From: a methanotrophic endosymbiont of Bathymodiolus puteoserpentis (Logatchev) | GTDB lineage: Bacteria > Pseudomonadota > Gammaproteobacteria > Methylococcales > Methylomonadaceae | Length of the DNA stretch: 64,000 nucleotides | Assembly: GCF_900128525.1 (NCBI RefSeq) | Contig: NZ_FQTQ01000064.1 | Location: 46,284-110,283, forward strand | Direction: 5' to 3' | Part shown: one piece after another, positions 21,201-31,288 of the stretch | Position numbering within the stretch: position 1 is the first letter of the stretch | How the letters are laid out: each line of letters starts with the position of its first letter | Translations under genes and position numbers: made by a program | Notes under the pieces: model-generated | The model's database searches: none | Told to the model about the DNA's origin: nothing | The model's input: only the letters and a program-made list of their open reading frames with translations

Positions 21201-21943
21201 CTAGTTTAGAGCGTATGCTACACAGTGCTTTAAGTGAACAGCAGTTTGTTGTTTATTACCAAGGGCAAACTAATTCAGATGGAAAAATGTTAAGTGCTGA
21301 AGCTTTGTTGCGCTGGATTCATCCTGAGCAAGGCATGGTGTCACCTGCTGAGTTTATTCCGGTGGCTGAAGGCAGCGATCTTATTGTGGAGATAGGAAGT
21401 TGGGTTTTACATGAGGTGTGTCGACAAATTAAAGTGTGGCAGAATACGGGGTTTTATCTTGATCACGTAGCGGTTAATATTAGTCCGCGTCAGTTCAGAC
21501 AGGATAATTTTGTCCAACAAGTAGCAGCGGCTATTGCTGACTCAGGTATTGATGCAAAGTATTTGATGGTTGAGTTAACGGAGGGGATCGTGATTGAAGA
21601 CATTCAGGTCACGATTGATAAAATGCTGCAGTTACAAGCGATGGGCATTGCTATTTCTATTGATGATTTTGGCACAGGTTACTCCTCCTTGGCATATTTA
21701 AAAGAGTTACCGTTAAGCCAGCTTAAAATAGATCAAAGTTTTGTGCGTGATATTAATGTAGATGCCTCTGATGAGGTCATTGTTGAAGCTATTATTGCGC
21801 TCGCACACAAATTAGGTTTAGAGGTTATTGCTGAAGGGGTGGAAACCAAAGAGCAGATGCAATTTTTGTATGAGAAAGGCTGCGAGAGGTATCAGGGCTA
21901 TTATTTTTATCGTCCTATGCCAGCTGAGGAGTTAGTGCAGTAA
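18221..21943 (+). CDS. MASE1-CHASE-GAF-PAS-GGDEF-EAL cyclic-di-GMP sensor protein
   Basis: 1240 residues from GTG 18221, which has AGGGGAGC just upstream; a TTG at 18206 is the alternative, and residue numbers below use it. Order: MASE1 membrane domain (about 1-215, several helices), periplasmic CHASE-like sensor (about 230-460), membrane helix (about 467-495), short coiled coil, GAF (about 535-690), PAS (about 698-815), GGDEF (about 820-985) and EAL (about 1000-1245). The cyclase motif GGDEF (899-903) is intact with the inhibitory RxxD site RTED (890-893). The EAL motif (EAL at 1032-1034), NISPRQF, ELTEG, DDFGTGYSSL and AEGVET are all present. Both cyclase and phosphodiesterase chemistry look possible; which dominates cannot be told. 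Confidence 0.93.
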   Translation: MHFIKSFYLNSLVALAYFLGGVIGSLLALEPSNSSPVWPAAGIALAVVLIYGRRILPGLFVGVFGTQIYISFGPDSVTAASFILTLIKSIASCLQAMVGAMLIRHFVGKQDVLLDLSEVLRFFLYGALLSSLVAPTICISVFYLQNILSAGDFFFAWLTWWVGDAVGVFIFTPIVLAFFAQPEAIWRPRRFTVALPLSLLLLCLVFVFFYSQQQEKERINRLFEHRVERVQHILEGEVNTYKNIAENVVGIFNASYVVTAAEFRVMARSILKQHPGLIAIEWIPRTIEYSELGERKVRFPIQYVEPYEPNKRVIGFDITQNTVALKTLNKAINTGKALSTGLIHLFQDSEHYRVASVVYAPVYQKNMPTENVTVKADYILGIVAVVFTIEDLRTNTLSALVDNQLRIKITSNDELFYSNFSDQRLAPISFVSLQTSKTMHSAGNTWQVTYRPSEQFFSNQITWHVWWVMLGGFVFTCFATVGLLVLTGRTAHITEQVKLKTRDLTHVNQQLKEESILRQQLELEQLTRNRVLERLAKGEACADILAEVILGAEKLYPESLCSILLLDESGKHLIQGAANHLPDFYNEAVNGLAIGQGVGSCGTAAYIGQQVIVEDIMTHPYWASFTGLAKRAGLYACWSEPIISSKGQVLGAFAIYYREAKKPDQSDLDFIKRMASLTAITIEHKQAEDELRIAATTFQSHDAVVITDVQGTVMRVNQAYTNITGYSAAEVIGKNSSLLSSGRHDKDFFRDMFASLTEKGLWEGEIWNRRKSGDIYPERMIITAVYNGEEISHYVGIFSDISEKKASEEEIERLAFYDPLTGLPNRRLLLDRLEQAVISTKRHNNFGAVIYMDLDYFKSLNDTLGHQIGDELLIQVAQRLEGAIRTEDTACRLGGDEFVVLIISRSDTSLNEMIEHAALIAEKIRNKINQPFELSGGMRSFSTSIGVSVFPDKAILPEEILEQADTAMYRSKHMGRNKVSFFSAQMQEEHNRKSSLERMLHSALSEQQFVVYYQGQTNSDGKMLSAEALLRWIHPEQGMVSPAEFIPVAEGSDLIVEIGSWVLHEVCRQIKVWQNTGFYLDHVAVNISPRQFRQDNFVQQVAAAIADSGIDAKYLMVELTEGIVIEDIQVTIDKMLQLQAMGIAISIDDFGTGYSSLAYLKELPLSQLKIDQSFVRDINVDASDEVIVEAIIALAHKLGLEVIAEGVETKEQMQFLYEKGCERYQGYYFYRPMPAEELVQ

Positions 21944-22097
21944 TCTATAGTCTTATATGAATAAACTGAAGTATGGGGTTGAGGACTGAAATGCTATACT
22001 ATACTGTTATAAGTTGCTGTGAAATGAGTTATTAAATGTAGTAGTCATCTAGGTTGTCAGTAGTTGAAAGTCATCAAATTTAAGCGGTATAAATCAA

Positions 22098-22649
22098 ATG
22101 TCAAAAAATATAACACGCCGTAGCTTTTTACGCTGTGCAATGAGAGCAACTGCAGTCGCTTGTTTACCACAAGCAATTTATGCAGGCGTAAAAATGCCTG
22201 CCGTATCGGTTAAAGACTTAAGTCTATATAACTTACATACTGAAGAAAAAATAGCGCTTAGTTATTTTGAAAATGGTGCCTATGTCACTGAAGCTTTACG
22301 TGATATTAGTTATTTATTACGTGATTTTAGAACGGGTGATATTTTGGCGATGGATCCACATTTGATTGATTTTCTCTATGATTTAAAAGGCGTGCTAGGT
22401 ACTGAGCGGCCTTTTCAGATTATTTCTGGTTATCGCTCCCCAAAAACAAATGCTTATTTGCGTAAGAGGGGGGGCGGGGTAGCCAAGAAAAGTTTTCATA
22501 TGCAAGGTAAGGCCGTTGATATTCGTGTTGAGGGTATTGACTCTAAGGTAATCCGGTCGGCAGCACTGAGTTTAGGCCGCGGAGGGGTAGGGCATTACCC
22601 CCGCTCTAATTTTGTGCATATTGATACTGGTAGGGTTAGAAGTTGGTAG
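22098..22649 (+). CDS. mepK: MepK-like (YcbK, DUF882/M15) peptidoglycan endopeptidase, Tat-exported
   Basis: 183 residues. A twin-arginine signal (ITRRSFLRCAMRATAVACLP, RR at 7-8) directs it to the periplasm. The mature part carries the M15-type zinc ligands: H134 and D141 in FHMQGKAVDIRV and H174 in NFVHIDTG, with the GYRSPKTNAYLRKRG stretch typical of the YcbK family. E. coli MepK cuts 3-3 (mDap-mDap) cross-links made by L,D-transpeptidases. The stop region overlaps, by 14 bases on the opposite strand, the end of an L,D-transpeptidase gene, which fits that pairing. Function by family, not tested. Confidence 0.88.
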   Translation: MSKNITRRSFLRCAMRATAVACLPQAIYAGVKMPAVSVKDLSLYNLHTEEKIALSYFENGAYVTEALRDISYLLRDFRTGDILAMDPHLIDFLYDLKGVLGTERPFQIISGYRSPKTNAYLRKRGGGVAKKSFHMQGKAVDIRVEGIDSKVIRSAALSLGRGGVGHYPRSNFVHIDTGRVRSW

Positions 22650-24369
22650 CAATGTGCTTGTGTAGCGCAAGGTTTTGACTACGTTCAGTTATTGCTAATT
22701 TTAAAGCGCTATCGTGAGCATAGATATCAGGGTAAAAAGAAACCCCTGATTGCGTGACTAATGCTGTGCTATAAAAAATAAGGACAGGAATCTTTTGTTT
22801 TAAATTTACAATGCTAGGTGTGTCAGAATACATAGCTTCAGCTATTTTTTGCTTAGTCCAGCCAGGGTTATTACTTAAAGCAAACAAGGCTAATGCGCTA
22901 GGGTTTTCAACTCGGATACAGCCATGACTAAGATCTCTTTTGCTCTGGCGAAATAGCGAGGTTGCAGGCGTGTCGTGTAGATAAATATTATAGTTATTAG
23001 GAAACATAAACTTAATATGACCTAGGGCATTTTTATGTCCGGGGCGTTGGCGTAAGTGCAATTGTTTACTATGCAGTTGTTTTATATTTTCTGGGGTATT
23101 GGGTAAAGGTGTCGCTTGGTGCGAGAAATTTGCGACGATTTCTAGGTCGTTACGCTCTAAGTAGTTTGGGTTGTGCTCAAGTAAGGGAAGAATTTCTTCT
23201 GTTAGGATGCTGTAAGGAATATTCCAGTAGGGCCTAAAGACCAGGTAGCTCATATTGCCAGAGAAAATGGGCGTTTGTAAGCTTAGTGTTTTATCTTTAT
23301 TGATAGCATAAGATTTCCCGACGATGACTTTCATGCTTAAGTTGTCATTTGGTGTTTTGTCGGTGTTAAATGCCCATAATTGAAAAGCAGGAATATTGAC
23401 TAGAACAAAAGGGCCAGGTGGTTGCTCAGGTAACCAACGCAGGCGCTCCATGGCTAGTTCTATTTGTTCAATGCGCTTGCTTAGCGGGGTATTTAATAAT
23501 TCAAGGGTTTGCTTGCCAATGACCCCATCACTATTTAAGTTATAATTTGCTTGTAAGCCGCGTACCTGAGTCACAATTGAGCCGGTATAAGTATTGTTTA
23601 TTTTGCTTTGTTTGTTGTTGGATTCAATTTTTGATGCTGAGTTAAGGCTGCTAAGTGCGTTTAAATAATTTTGTAGTTTTCCCATTTGAGTAGACCAATC
23701 TCCAGGGTACAAAGTGCGCTCAAAGTGGAAGTGTACCGGTTCTTTGAGTTGTGCGTTTAGGTGGCGATATTTTTTTAGGGCTATTTTAAGTTGTTGATAG
23801 GGGTGTGATTTAGGCTCTATGTTTTGCGCAAGTTTGAATACTGATTCTGTCTTTATTGCGGTATAGGTTCTAGTGGCAAAGTCGATAGCGCTTTTAGGTT
23901 TTAAGTAAAAATTTTGTTGTGGAGGTGGGATGCGGCCAACGTGTAGGTCATTTAGATAGCGCAAAAAAGTGAGACTAAGGGCAGTGTCAAATGCTAAGAA
24001 CTGTTGTAAAGGTGGGTTACTGTGTTGCAATATGCGCCACTGTTTTTTTAGTTTAAGGTGAGCATAATCTGCGCTGATAAGTCCTTGCGTGGGGGCATCT
24101 GCATAGAGATCTAGCAGTTGGTTAATTGTTTTGACGGGATGTTTAACACTAAACCAGAGTAATTGATTCTCATTTAATTGGTAGAGTGATCGTAGCGCCT
24201 TCAGTTCTTTTAGGTTGTAAGTATTAACGAAATAAGGATGGCTATTTGCTTGTAGCAGGGCTTGTGTGGTTGTTATGCTATGTTTGCTGTCGGCATTCGC
24301 TAGATGCAGAGGGCTTAATAATAATACCCATAGGAATAGTTTGTTTGCATTAAGTCTCACTTTCTTCAT
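22636..24369 (-). CDS. ldtD: LdtD/YcbB-like L,D-transpeptidase
   Basis: 577 residues from the third possible ATG (24369), which gives a clean signal peptide KVRLNANKLFLWVLLLSPLH then LANA; upstream ATGs at 24390 and 24381 would only add lysines. Domain order: N-terminal scaffold region, peptidoglycan-binding helix bundle (about 280-330, VRGLQANYNLNSDGVIGKQT), then YkuD catalytic domain with the substrate capping loop. The catalytic motif is DLSHGCIRVENPSALALF, nucleophile C484. It forms 3-3 cross-links in the periplasm. It overlaps the upstream protease gene by 20 bases, and its end overlaps the convergent mepK by 14 bases. Confidence 0.9.
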   Translation of the reverse strand: MKKVRLNANKLFLWVLLLSPLHLANADSKHSITTTQALLQANSHPYFVNTYNLKELKALRSLYQLNENQLLWFSVKHPVKTINQLLDLYADAPTQGLISADYAHLKLKKQWRILQHSNPPLQQFLAFDTALSLTFLRYLNDLHVGRIPPPQQNFYLKPKSAIDFATRTYTAIKTESVFKLAQNIEPKSHPYQQLKIALKKYRHLNAQLKEPVHFHFERTLYPGDWSTQMGKLQNYLNALSSLNSASKIESNNKQSKINNTYTGSIVTQVRGLQANYNLNSDGVIGKQTLELLNTPLSKRIEQIELAMERLRWLPEQPPGPFVLVNIPAFQLWAFNTDKTPNDNLSMKVIVGKSYAINKDKTLSLQTPIFSGNMSYLVFRPYWNIPYSILTEEILPLLEHNPNYLERNDLEIVANFSHQATPLPNTPENIKQLHSKQLHLRQRPGHKNALGHIKFMFPNNYNIYLHDTPATSLFRQSKRDLSHGCIRVENPSALALFALSNNPGWTKQKIAEAMYSDTPSIVNLKQKIPVLIFYSTALVTQSGVSFYPDIYAHDSALKLAITERSQNLALHKHIATNF

Positions 24370-26746
24370 CGTGATCTTCATCTTTATCATGCCCTAAATC
24401 TGAAATTTCTTTTAATCTAGAAATGACTTTAAAGTTTAAGCTGCCTTCTGGGTATTCGTTATGACTGTCTTTGTGGCCGACGGTTTCGCCAGTTAGCAGC
24501 TCTAAGGCTTCATTAACGCTAGATACGGTGTAAATAGCAAACATATTTTGGGCAACAGCATCAATAATTTCTTGTTTGAGCATTAAGTTGTGACTATTGG
24601 CTTTAGGGATAATGCAGCCTTGTTCGCCAGTTAACCCTCGAGCTTTGCATAGATTGAAGAAGCCTTCGATTTTTTCATTGACCCCACCGATAGCTTGGAC
24701 TTCGCCATATTGGTTGATTGACCCAGTAACAGCAAAGCTTTGTTTGATCGGTGTTAGTGTTAGCGCGGAGATAAGGCAGCACAATTCAGCAAGAGAGGCG
24801 CTATCACCATCAATATGACCGTAGGATTGTTCCATAGCAATACTTGCTGAGATCGCTAGTGGGAATTCTTGAGCGTAGCAGCTACCTAAATAGCCAGTCA
24901 AGATCATAACCCCTTTTGAATGTATGGCAAGCCCTAATTCGGCTTCGCGCTCAATGTCGACGATGCCGCGTGAGCCAGGATAAACAGTGACGGTAATGCG
25001 TGAGGGTGCGCCAAAGCTAGTGCCTCCTACTTCAAGCACTGTTAAGCCATTGATTTTTCCTGTTGCGGTATTGGAGGTATTGATAAGTATGGTGCCATTG
25101 AGCATTTCTTCTAAAATGTTTTGCGCGAGTCTGCCATGCCGATATTCACGCGCATTTAGTGCCTGCTCTATATGGGTTTTCTCGATTTTTTTTGCAGTAC
25201 ATAGAAAATTTGCTTCACCTATAATATCTAAGGCATCATTAATATGGGCGGATAAACGATCTTGGTGTTCAGCAAGGCGACAACTATGTTCCATTAAGCT
25301 AGTGATAGCAGAGTCTGTTAATGGTTTTGCTCCAGAGTCGTATGCTTGTTGTCTCATTAATTGAGCAAAACTTTGCATATTAGATGGCGTGCGAGGGATG
25401 TCGTAGTCGAAGTCTGCAAGGATACGAAACATTTCATTAAACTCGTCATCTAAATCTTGTAATAGATAGTAAATCTCACGGGAGCCAACCAAAATTATTT
25501 TAATATTTAGCGGAATGACTTCGGGCTTTAAAGTGACCGTATTAATGCCTAGCTCTGAATAAGGGGATTCAATTTCAATGCAGCCTGCTTTTAAAGCGCG
25601 TTTGAGTCCTTCCCAAACCAGCGGGTAGTTGAGTAGTTTATCGGCATCAAGAATTAAATAGCCGCCATTTGCCTTGTGTAGGGAGCCTGCGCGGATAAGT
25701 TGGTAATTGGTTGTTAGTACGCCTTGGTCGCTATTATATTCAATGCGCCCAAAAAGATTTTGAAAGGTTGGGTTGGGTTCATAAATAACAGGCGCACCGG
25801 TTTTTTCTTTATAATTAATCAGTACGTTCGGTAGATATTGGTTTTTTAATAATTGTCTTTTGGTGTTGTCGCTAATATCTTCTAAAGTTCGTGAGGAGAC
25901 AAAAAGGTCTTTAATTGTCTTGCTTAGGTCTTTTTTGATTTCACTGAGGTAAGTGATGACACTATCAATATTCTGGTAGCGCTCTGTTAATCCTTTAAAT
26001 AAAGGCAATATAGCCATGCGGATGGTGGCGTTATCTAATTGACGGTTTTTATCGACTAAAGCACGCCGCCACTGTGGGAGTTCAATTAAAGCCTCGGCTA
26101 AGGCATCCTCTAAAAGTTCGGTTTCTTTGTGGAAAGTTTCGCGTTCGTCTTGGGGGAGTTGGTTGAATTGCTCTTCATCCAGAACTTTTTGTTCGCGTAT
26201 AGGAGCAAAGCTGATTGAATCAGTGTCGCGGAATAGGGCGATATTTTTTTCTTTGGCGGCTTTTTCTATGGCATCAATTGCGCTGTTGTATCGTTGGGTG
26301 AAGTTGCGCTCAATGGCTGTTCTTTTTTGTTGGAAACTGGGGCTTTCAAATGCAGCGGGGAAGGTAGCAATTAAATTATCAATTAAGGTGGAGATGTCCT
26401 GGCAAAATATTTGCGCTTGTCCTGCGGGAAGCTCAATAGCAACCGGCTCTCTATTGTTTTCAAAATTCTCTACATAGGCGTAAGACGGTGGTGTATCGTG
26501 TTTGTGCGATAGCGGGGTGAGATGGTCGGTGATCATCGATAAGCGCCCAGTACCAGGCTCGCCCATAACATAAATGTTGTAGCCTGGGTTTTGCATAGCG
26601 ACACCAAAATTTAACGCTGATTGCGCGCGTTCTTGGCCTAAAATATTGTTAGCCCGAGAGCCTTTGGGGTTGGCCGGTGCCTTGTAATCGAATGAATTAA
26701 CTTGAAATTTGAGTGCTGCTGCTGGAAGTTTTAACAAGTCGCTCAT
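24350..26746 (-). CDS. Lon-like ATP-dependent protease (LonB-like, AAA/S16 family)
   Basis: 798 residues, the length of the YcbZ/LonB-like subfamily rather than classical Lon; there is no Lon N-terminal substrate domain. The N-terminal region has a P-loop GEPGTGRLSMI (about residues 61-71) and a long helical insert; the AAA part contains GGYLILDADKLL. The C-terminal S16 protease domain carries the catalytic dyad S649 (DGDSASLAEL) and K692 (VNEKIEGFF), 43 residues apart as in E. coli Lon (S679/K722). It degrades cytoplasmic proteins; substrates unknown. The C-terminus is acidic (DLGHDKDEDHDEESET). Transcribed with the L,D-transpeptidase gene downstream. Confidence 0.9.
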   Translation of the reverse strand: MSDLLKLPAAALKFQVNSFDYKAPANPKGSRANNILGQERAQSALNFGVAMQNPGYNIYVMGEPGTGRLSMITDHLTPLSHKHDTPPSYAYVENFENNREPVAIELPAGQAQIFCQDISTLIDNLIATFPAAFESPSFQQKRTAIERNFTQRYNSAIDAIEKAAKEKNIALFRDTDSISFAPIREQKVLDEEQFNQLPQDERETFHKETELLEDALAEALIELPQWRRALVDKNRQLDNATIRMAILPLFKGLTERYQNIDSVITYLSEIKKDLSKTIKDLFVSSRTLEDISDNTKRQLLKNQYLPNVLINYKEKTGAPVIYEPNPTFQNLFGRIEYNSDQGVLTTNYQLIRAGSLHKANGGYLILDADKLLNYPLVWEGLKRALKAGCIEIESPYSELGINTVTLKPEVIPLNIKIILVGSREIYYLLQDLDDEFNEMFRILADFDYDIPRTPSNMQSFAQLMRQQAYDSGAKPLTDSAITSLMEHSCRLAEHQDRLSAHINDALDIIGEANFLCTAKKIEKTHIEQALNAREYRHGRLAQNILEEMLNGTILINTSNTATGKINGLTVLEVGGTSFGAPSRITVTVYPGSRGIVDIEREAELGLAIHSKGVMILTGYLGSCYAQEFPLAISASIAMEQSYGHIDGDSASLAELCCLISALTLTPIKQSFAVTGSINQYGEVQAIGGVNEKIEGFFNLCKARGLTGEQGCIIPKANSHNLMLKQEIIDAVAQNMFAIYTVSSVNEALELLTGETVGHKDSHNEYPEGSLNFKVISRLKEISDLGHDKDEDHDEESET

Positions 26747-27087
26747 ATCCTAAAGGGCAATAAAGTGAGGGGGGAGTATTATTAAGGTTCTGGCTTTGAT
26801 ATTTTGTTGCTAGAAAAAAAGTGCTTATTGGTCTTAGCGGTTAGCTAGTACAGTAAACCTTTAACCGAGCTTTTGAAAGTAGTAATTAAATCTAATATTC
26901 TGCATAACAAATTGAAACGCAAGGGTTAAAAGTTATGCTAAGTAGTGCCATAATATCTATTTATAATTATATTTCAATTGCTTGCAAATTTAAATTCGCA
27001 AGCTGGAGAAAATTTGAAATAAAAAAATGGTTCTCATAGTTTAATGGCTTAATTAATTTTAGGGGCTGTATAAGCATTTTTTGCGAC
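26747..27087. other. Intergenic region between ispB and the Lon-like gene
   Basis: 341 bases, AT-rich, no gene recognised. It holds a probable leftward promoter for the Lon-like gene and a 22-base near-palindrome (CTTGCAAATTT-AAATTCGCAAG, 26981-27002, one mismatch). No obvious ispB terminator with a T-run was found. Confidence 0.5.
26960..26987 (-). promoter_or_regulatory. Candidate leftward sigma-70 promoter with palindrome over the -35
   Basis: Read on the minus strand: -35 TTGCAA (26987-26982), 16-base spacer, -10 TATAAA (26965-26960). The -35 lies inside the near-palindrome 26981-27002, so a repressor bound there would block it. The start would be near 26953, about 200 bases before the Lon-like ATG, leaving a long leader. 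Motif-based only. Confidence 0.4.
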
Positions 27088-28098
27088 TTAATAATTGCGT
27101 TGTACGGAAAAACGCGCGAGTAATTCTAATGCGTTTTTGTATTTAGAGTCAGGTAGTATGCTTAATGCATCTATAGCTTTTTGGGCTTCTTCTTCTGCGC
27201 GTAGCTCCGTGTAGCTGATTGCGTTAGTTGCTTTCACTATTTCATAGACGGCATTAAATGATTCGCGACTGCCTGTTTTGATTGCTTCTATCACTATATT
27301 AGCTTGTTCTTCCGTGCCTTTTTCTATCGCATAAATTAATGGTAAAGTCGGCTTGCCTTCGGCGAGGTCGTCACCCAGATTTTTTCCTAGTTCATCTTTG
27401 CTTGATGTGTAGTCGAGAGCATCGTCGATTAACTGAAAGGCCATGCCAAGGTGTTGTCCGTAATCGGCGAGACTTTTTTCAATTTCTGGTGAGGCGTCGG
27501 AAATAACTGCGCCTAGTCGAGTTGCAGCACTAAATAAAATGGCGGTTTTACGCGAAATGACTTCAAGGTATTTGGCTTCGGTGGTTGCAGGGTTATTGCA
27601 GTTTAATAATTGTAGAACTTCGCCTTCAGCAATGGCGGTTGTGGTTTTTGATAAAATCTCCATAACACGCATATTATTGGTGCGCACCATCATTTCAAAA
27701 GCGCTGGAGTAGAGGTAATCTCCTACTAAAACGCTTGCTGCATTGCCCCATACTGCGTTCGCTGATTCTTTGCCGCGGCGTAGATCTGATTCATCGACAA
27801 CATCGTCGTGTAGTAATGTTGCTGTGTGGATGAATTCAATAACCGCAGCGAGTAATAAATGCTTGTTCTCGCTATAGTTGAGCGCTTTTGCTGTCAGGAT
27901 AAGTAGCATTGGGCGTAGGCGCTTGCCACCGCTATTGATGATGTAGTGCCCCAGTTGATTGATTAGTACTACGTCAGAGCTGAGTTCGTCTAAAATTAAC
28001 TGATCAATTGCTTGAGCTTCGCTTTCTGTTAGGCTTTGAATCGATGCAAAATCAATAGGTTCGGGGGCTTTATTGTCAGTGTTTTTCGAAGCTGTCAT
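27088..28098 (-). CDS. ispB: Octaprenyl (polyprenyl) diphosphate synthase
   Basis: 336 residues, the usual length of trans-long-chain polyprenyl diphosphate synthases. The first aspartate-rich motif is DDVVD at 98-102 (LLHDDVVDESDLRRGKESAN) and the second DDALD at 225-229 (FQLIDDALDYTSSKDELGKN). GGKRLRPML at 57-65 binds isopentenyl diphosphate. The enzyme makes the isoprenoid tail of ubiquinone or menaquinone in the cytoplasm. It is divergent from rplU, the common arrangement in gammaproteobacteria (ispB next to rplU-rpmA-obgE). Chain length of the product cannot be read reliably. Confidence 0.96.
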   Translation of the reverse strand: MTASKNTDNKAPEPIDFASIQSLTESEAQAIDQLILDELSSDVVLINQLGHYIINSGGKRLRPMLLILTAKALNYSENKHLLLAAVIEFIHTATLLHDDVVDESDLRRGKESANAVWGNAASVLVGDYLYSSAFEMMVRTNNMRVMEILSKTTTAIAEGEVLQLLNCNNPATTEAKYLEVISRKTAILFSAATRLGAVISDASPEIEKSLADYGQHLGMAFQLIDDALDYTSSKDELGKNLGDDLAEGKPTLPLIYAIEKGTEEQANIVIEAIKTGSRESFNAVYEIVKATNAISYTELRAEEEAQKAIDALSILPDSKYKNALELLARFSVQRNY

Positions 28099-28265
28099 TG
28101 ACTCGTTCTTTAGTTATAATTAATAATGGAATGGTAAAAATTTGCTGTAAGCAGGTTATTCAGCAAGCTATATTAACAGAACATAGAATTTAAAAATACA
28201 GCTCTGGTGATATTTGTTTAATTGTGTTAATTTATGACAAGTTATTCATTACGTTTATTTGTAGG

Positions 28266-28294
28266 TTGACGGCAATGAATTTTATAAATATAAT
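28266..28294 (+). promoter_or_regulatory. rplU-rpmA promoter (near-consensus sigma-70)
   Basis: -35 TTGACG (28266-28271), spacer of exactly 17 bases, -10 TATAAT (28289-28294). The expected start is near 28301, giving a leader of about 40 bases before the rplU ATG at 28341. Confidence 0.78.
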
Positions 28295-28340
28295 ATTCTG
28301 TTCACTTTTAATAGAATTTTGCTTGATGGAGCTGACGCAC

Positions 28341-28652
28341 ATGTATGCGGTAATTCAAACTGGCGGTAAACAATACCGTGTAGAAGAAGGTACTACCTTA
28401 AAAATAGAAAAACTTGAGCTTGGTATGGGCGACAGTGTTGAATTCGATAACGTACTTATGGTGCAATCAGACAATGCTGTTAAAATAGGGCAACCTTATG
28501 TTGATGGCAGTAAAGTCACGGCAACGGTTGTTTCTCAAGGTCGACATAAGAAAGTTAAGATTATTAAATTTAGAAGACGTAAGCACCACATGAAACAAAT
28601 GGGCCATCGTCAATATTACACAGAAATCCAGATTACTGGCATTTCTGCTTAA
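28341..28652 (+). CDS. rplU: 50S ribosomal protein L21
   Basis: 103 residues from ATG 28341, exactly the E. coli length. The open frame extends 39 codons further upstream, but [20 protein letters not shown] is the canonical N-terminus, a GGAG lies about 10 bases before it, and the promoter -10 lies inside the longer frame, so the upstream extension is not coding. [20 protein letters not shown] is the conserved C-terminal rRNA-binding part. L21 binds 23S rRNA domain II near L20. It is followed 16 bases later by rpmA. Confidence 0.98.
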   Translation: MYAVIQTGGKQYRVEEGTTLKIEKLELGMGDSVEFDNVLMVQSDNAVKIGQPYVDGSKVTATVVSQGRHKKVKIIKFRRRKHHMKQMGHRQYYTEIQITGISA

Positions 28653-28668
28653 CACACGAGGATTTATA

Positions 28669-28926
28669 ATGGCTCATAAAAAAGCGGGTGGTAGTACTAG
28701 GAACGGTCGTGATTCTAATGCGAACCGATTAGGTGTTAAACGTTTTGGTGGCGAAACTGTTACTTCAGGTAGCATTATTGTTCGTCAACGTGGAACACGG
28801 TTTCACCCAGGAACAAACGTAGGTTGCGGTAAAGATCATACTTTATTTGCAACAACAGATGGACAGGTTGTTTTTGAGGTTAAAGGTCCTAAAAAACGTA
28901 AATTTGTTAGTATCTTAGCAGTATAA
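28669..28926 (+). CDS. rpmA: 50S ribosomal protein L27
   Basis: 85 residues, the standard length. The flexible N-terminus [20 protein letters not shown] reaches the peptidyl transferase centre; it has no extra N-terminal peptide of the kind cleaved in Firmicutes. [20 protein letters not shown] is diagnostic. A CGAGGA ribosome-binding site lies 8 bases upstream. It ends the rplU-rpmA unit, with a strong terminator 55 bases downstream, before obgE. Confidence 0.98.
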   Translation: MAHKKAGGSTRNGRDSNANRLGVKRFGGETVTSGSIIVRQRGTRFHPGTNVGCGKDHTLFATTDGQVVFEVKGPKKRKFVSILAV

Positions 28927-28980
28927 TTATTTTACGGTGATGTCCATCTGATTAAGGTCGGGCTTTGGCGTAAAATAAAT

Positions 28981-29013
28981 AAAACCTCGCCCATAAAGGC
29001 GGGGTTTTTTTTT
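28981..29013 (+). terminator. Rho-independent terminator after rpmA
   Basis: Hairpin AAAACCTCGCC (28981-28991), loop CATAAA, GGCGGGGTTTT (28998-29008; one G-T pair) followed by further T residues. It separates rplU-rpmA from obgE, though some read-through into obgE is common for this arrangement. Confidence 0.92.
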
Positions 29014-29043
29014 GCCTATTTTTCGCAAAAGTTATTTACATGA

Positions 29044-31213
<2,170 letters not shown>

Positions 31214-31288
31214 AGGTGCTTTGGTCATCAAGTACCGAAAGTCAGCTCTTGCTCGTTTAGGTGCGAATTAATTTTTAGGTAAGGTAAA

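Noticed and set aside
28224..28340. N-terminal extension of L21
   Set aside because: The promoter -10 lies inside it, the canonical L21 start is at 28341 with a ribosome-binding site, and L21 has 103 residues.
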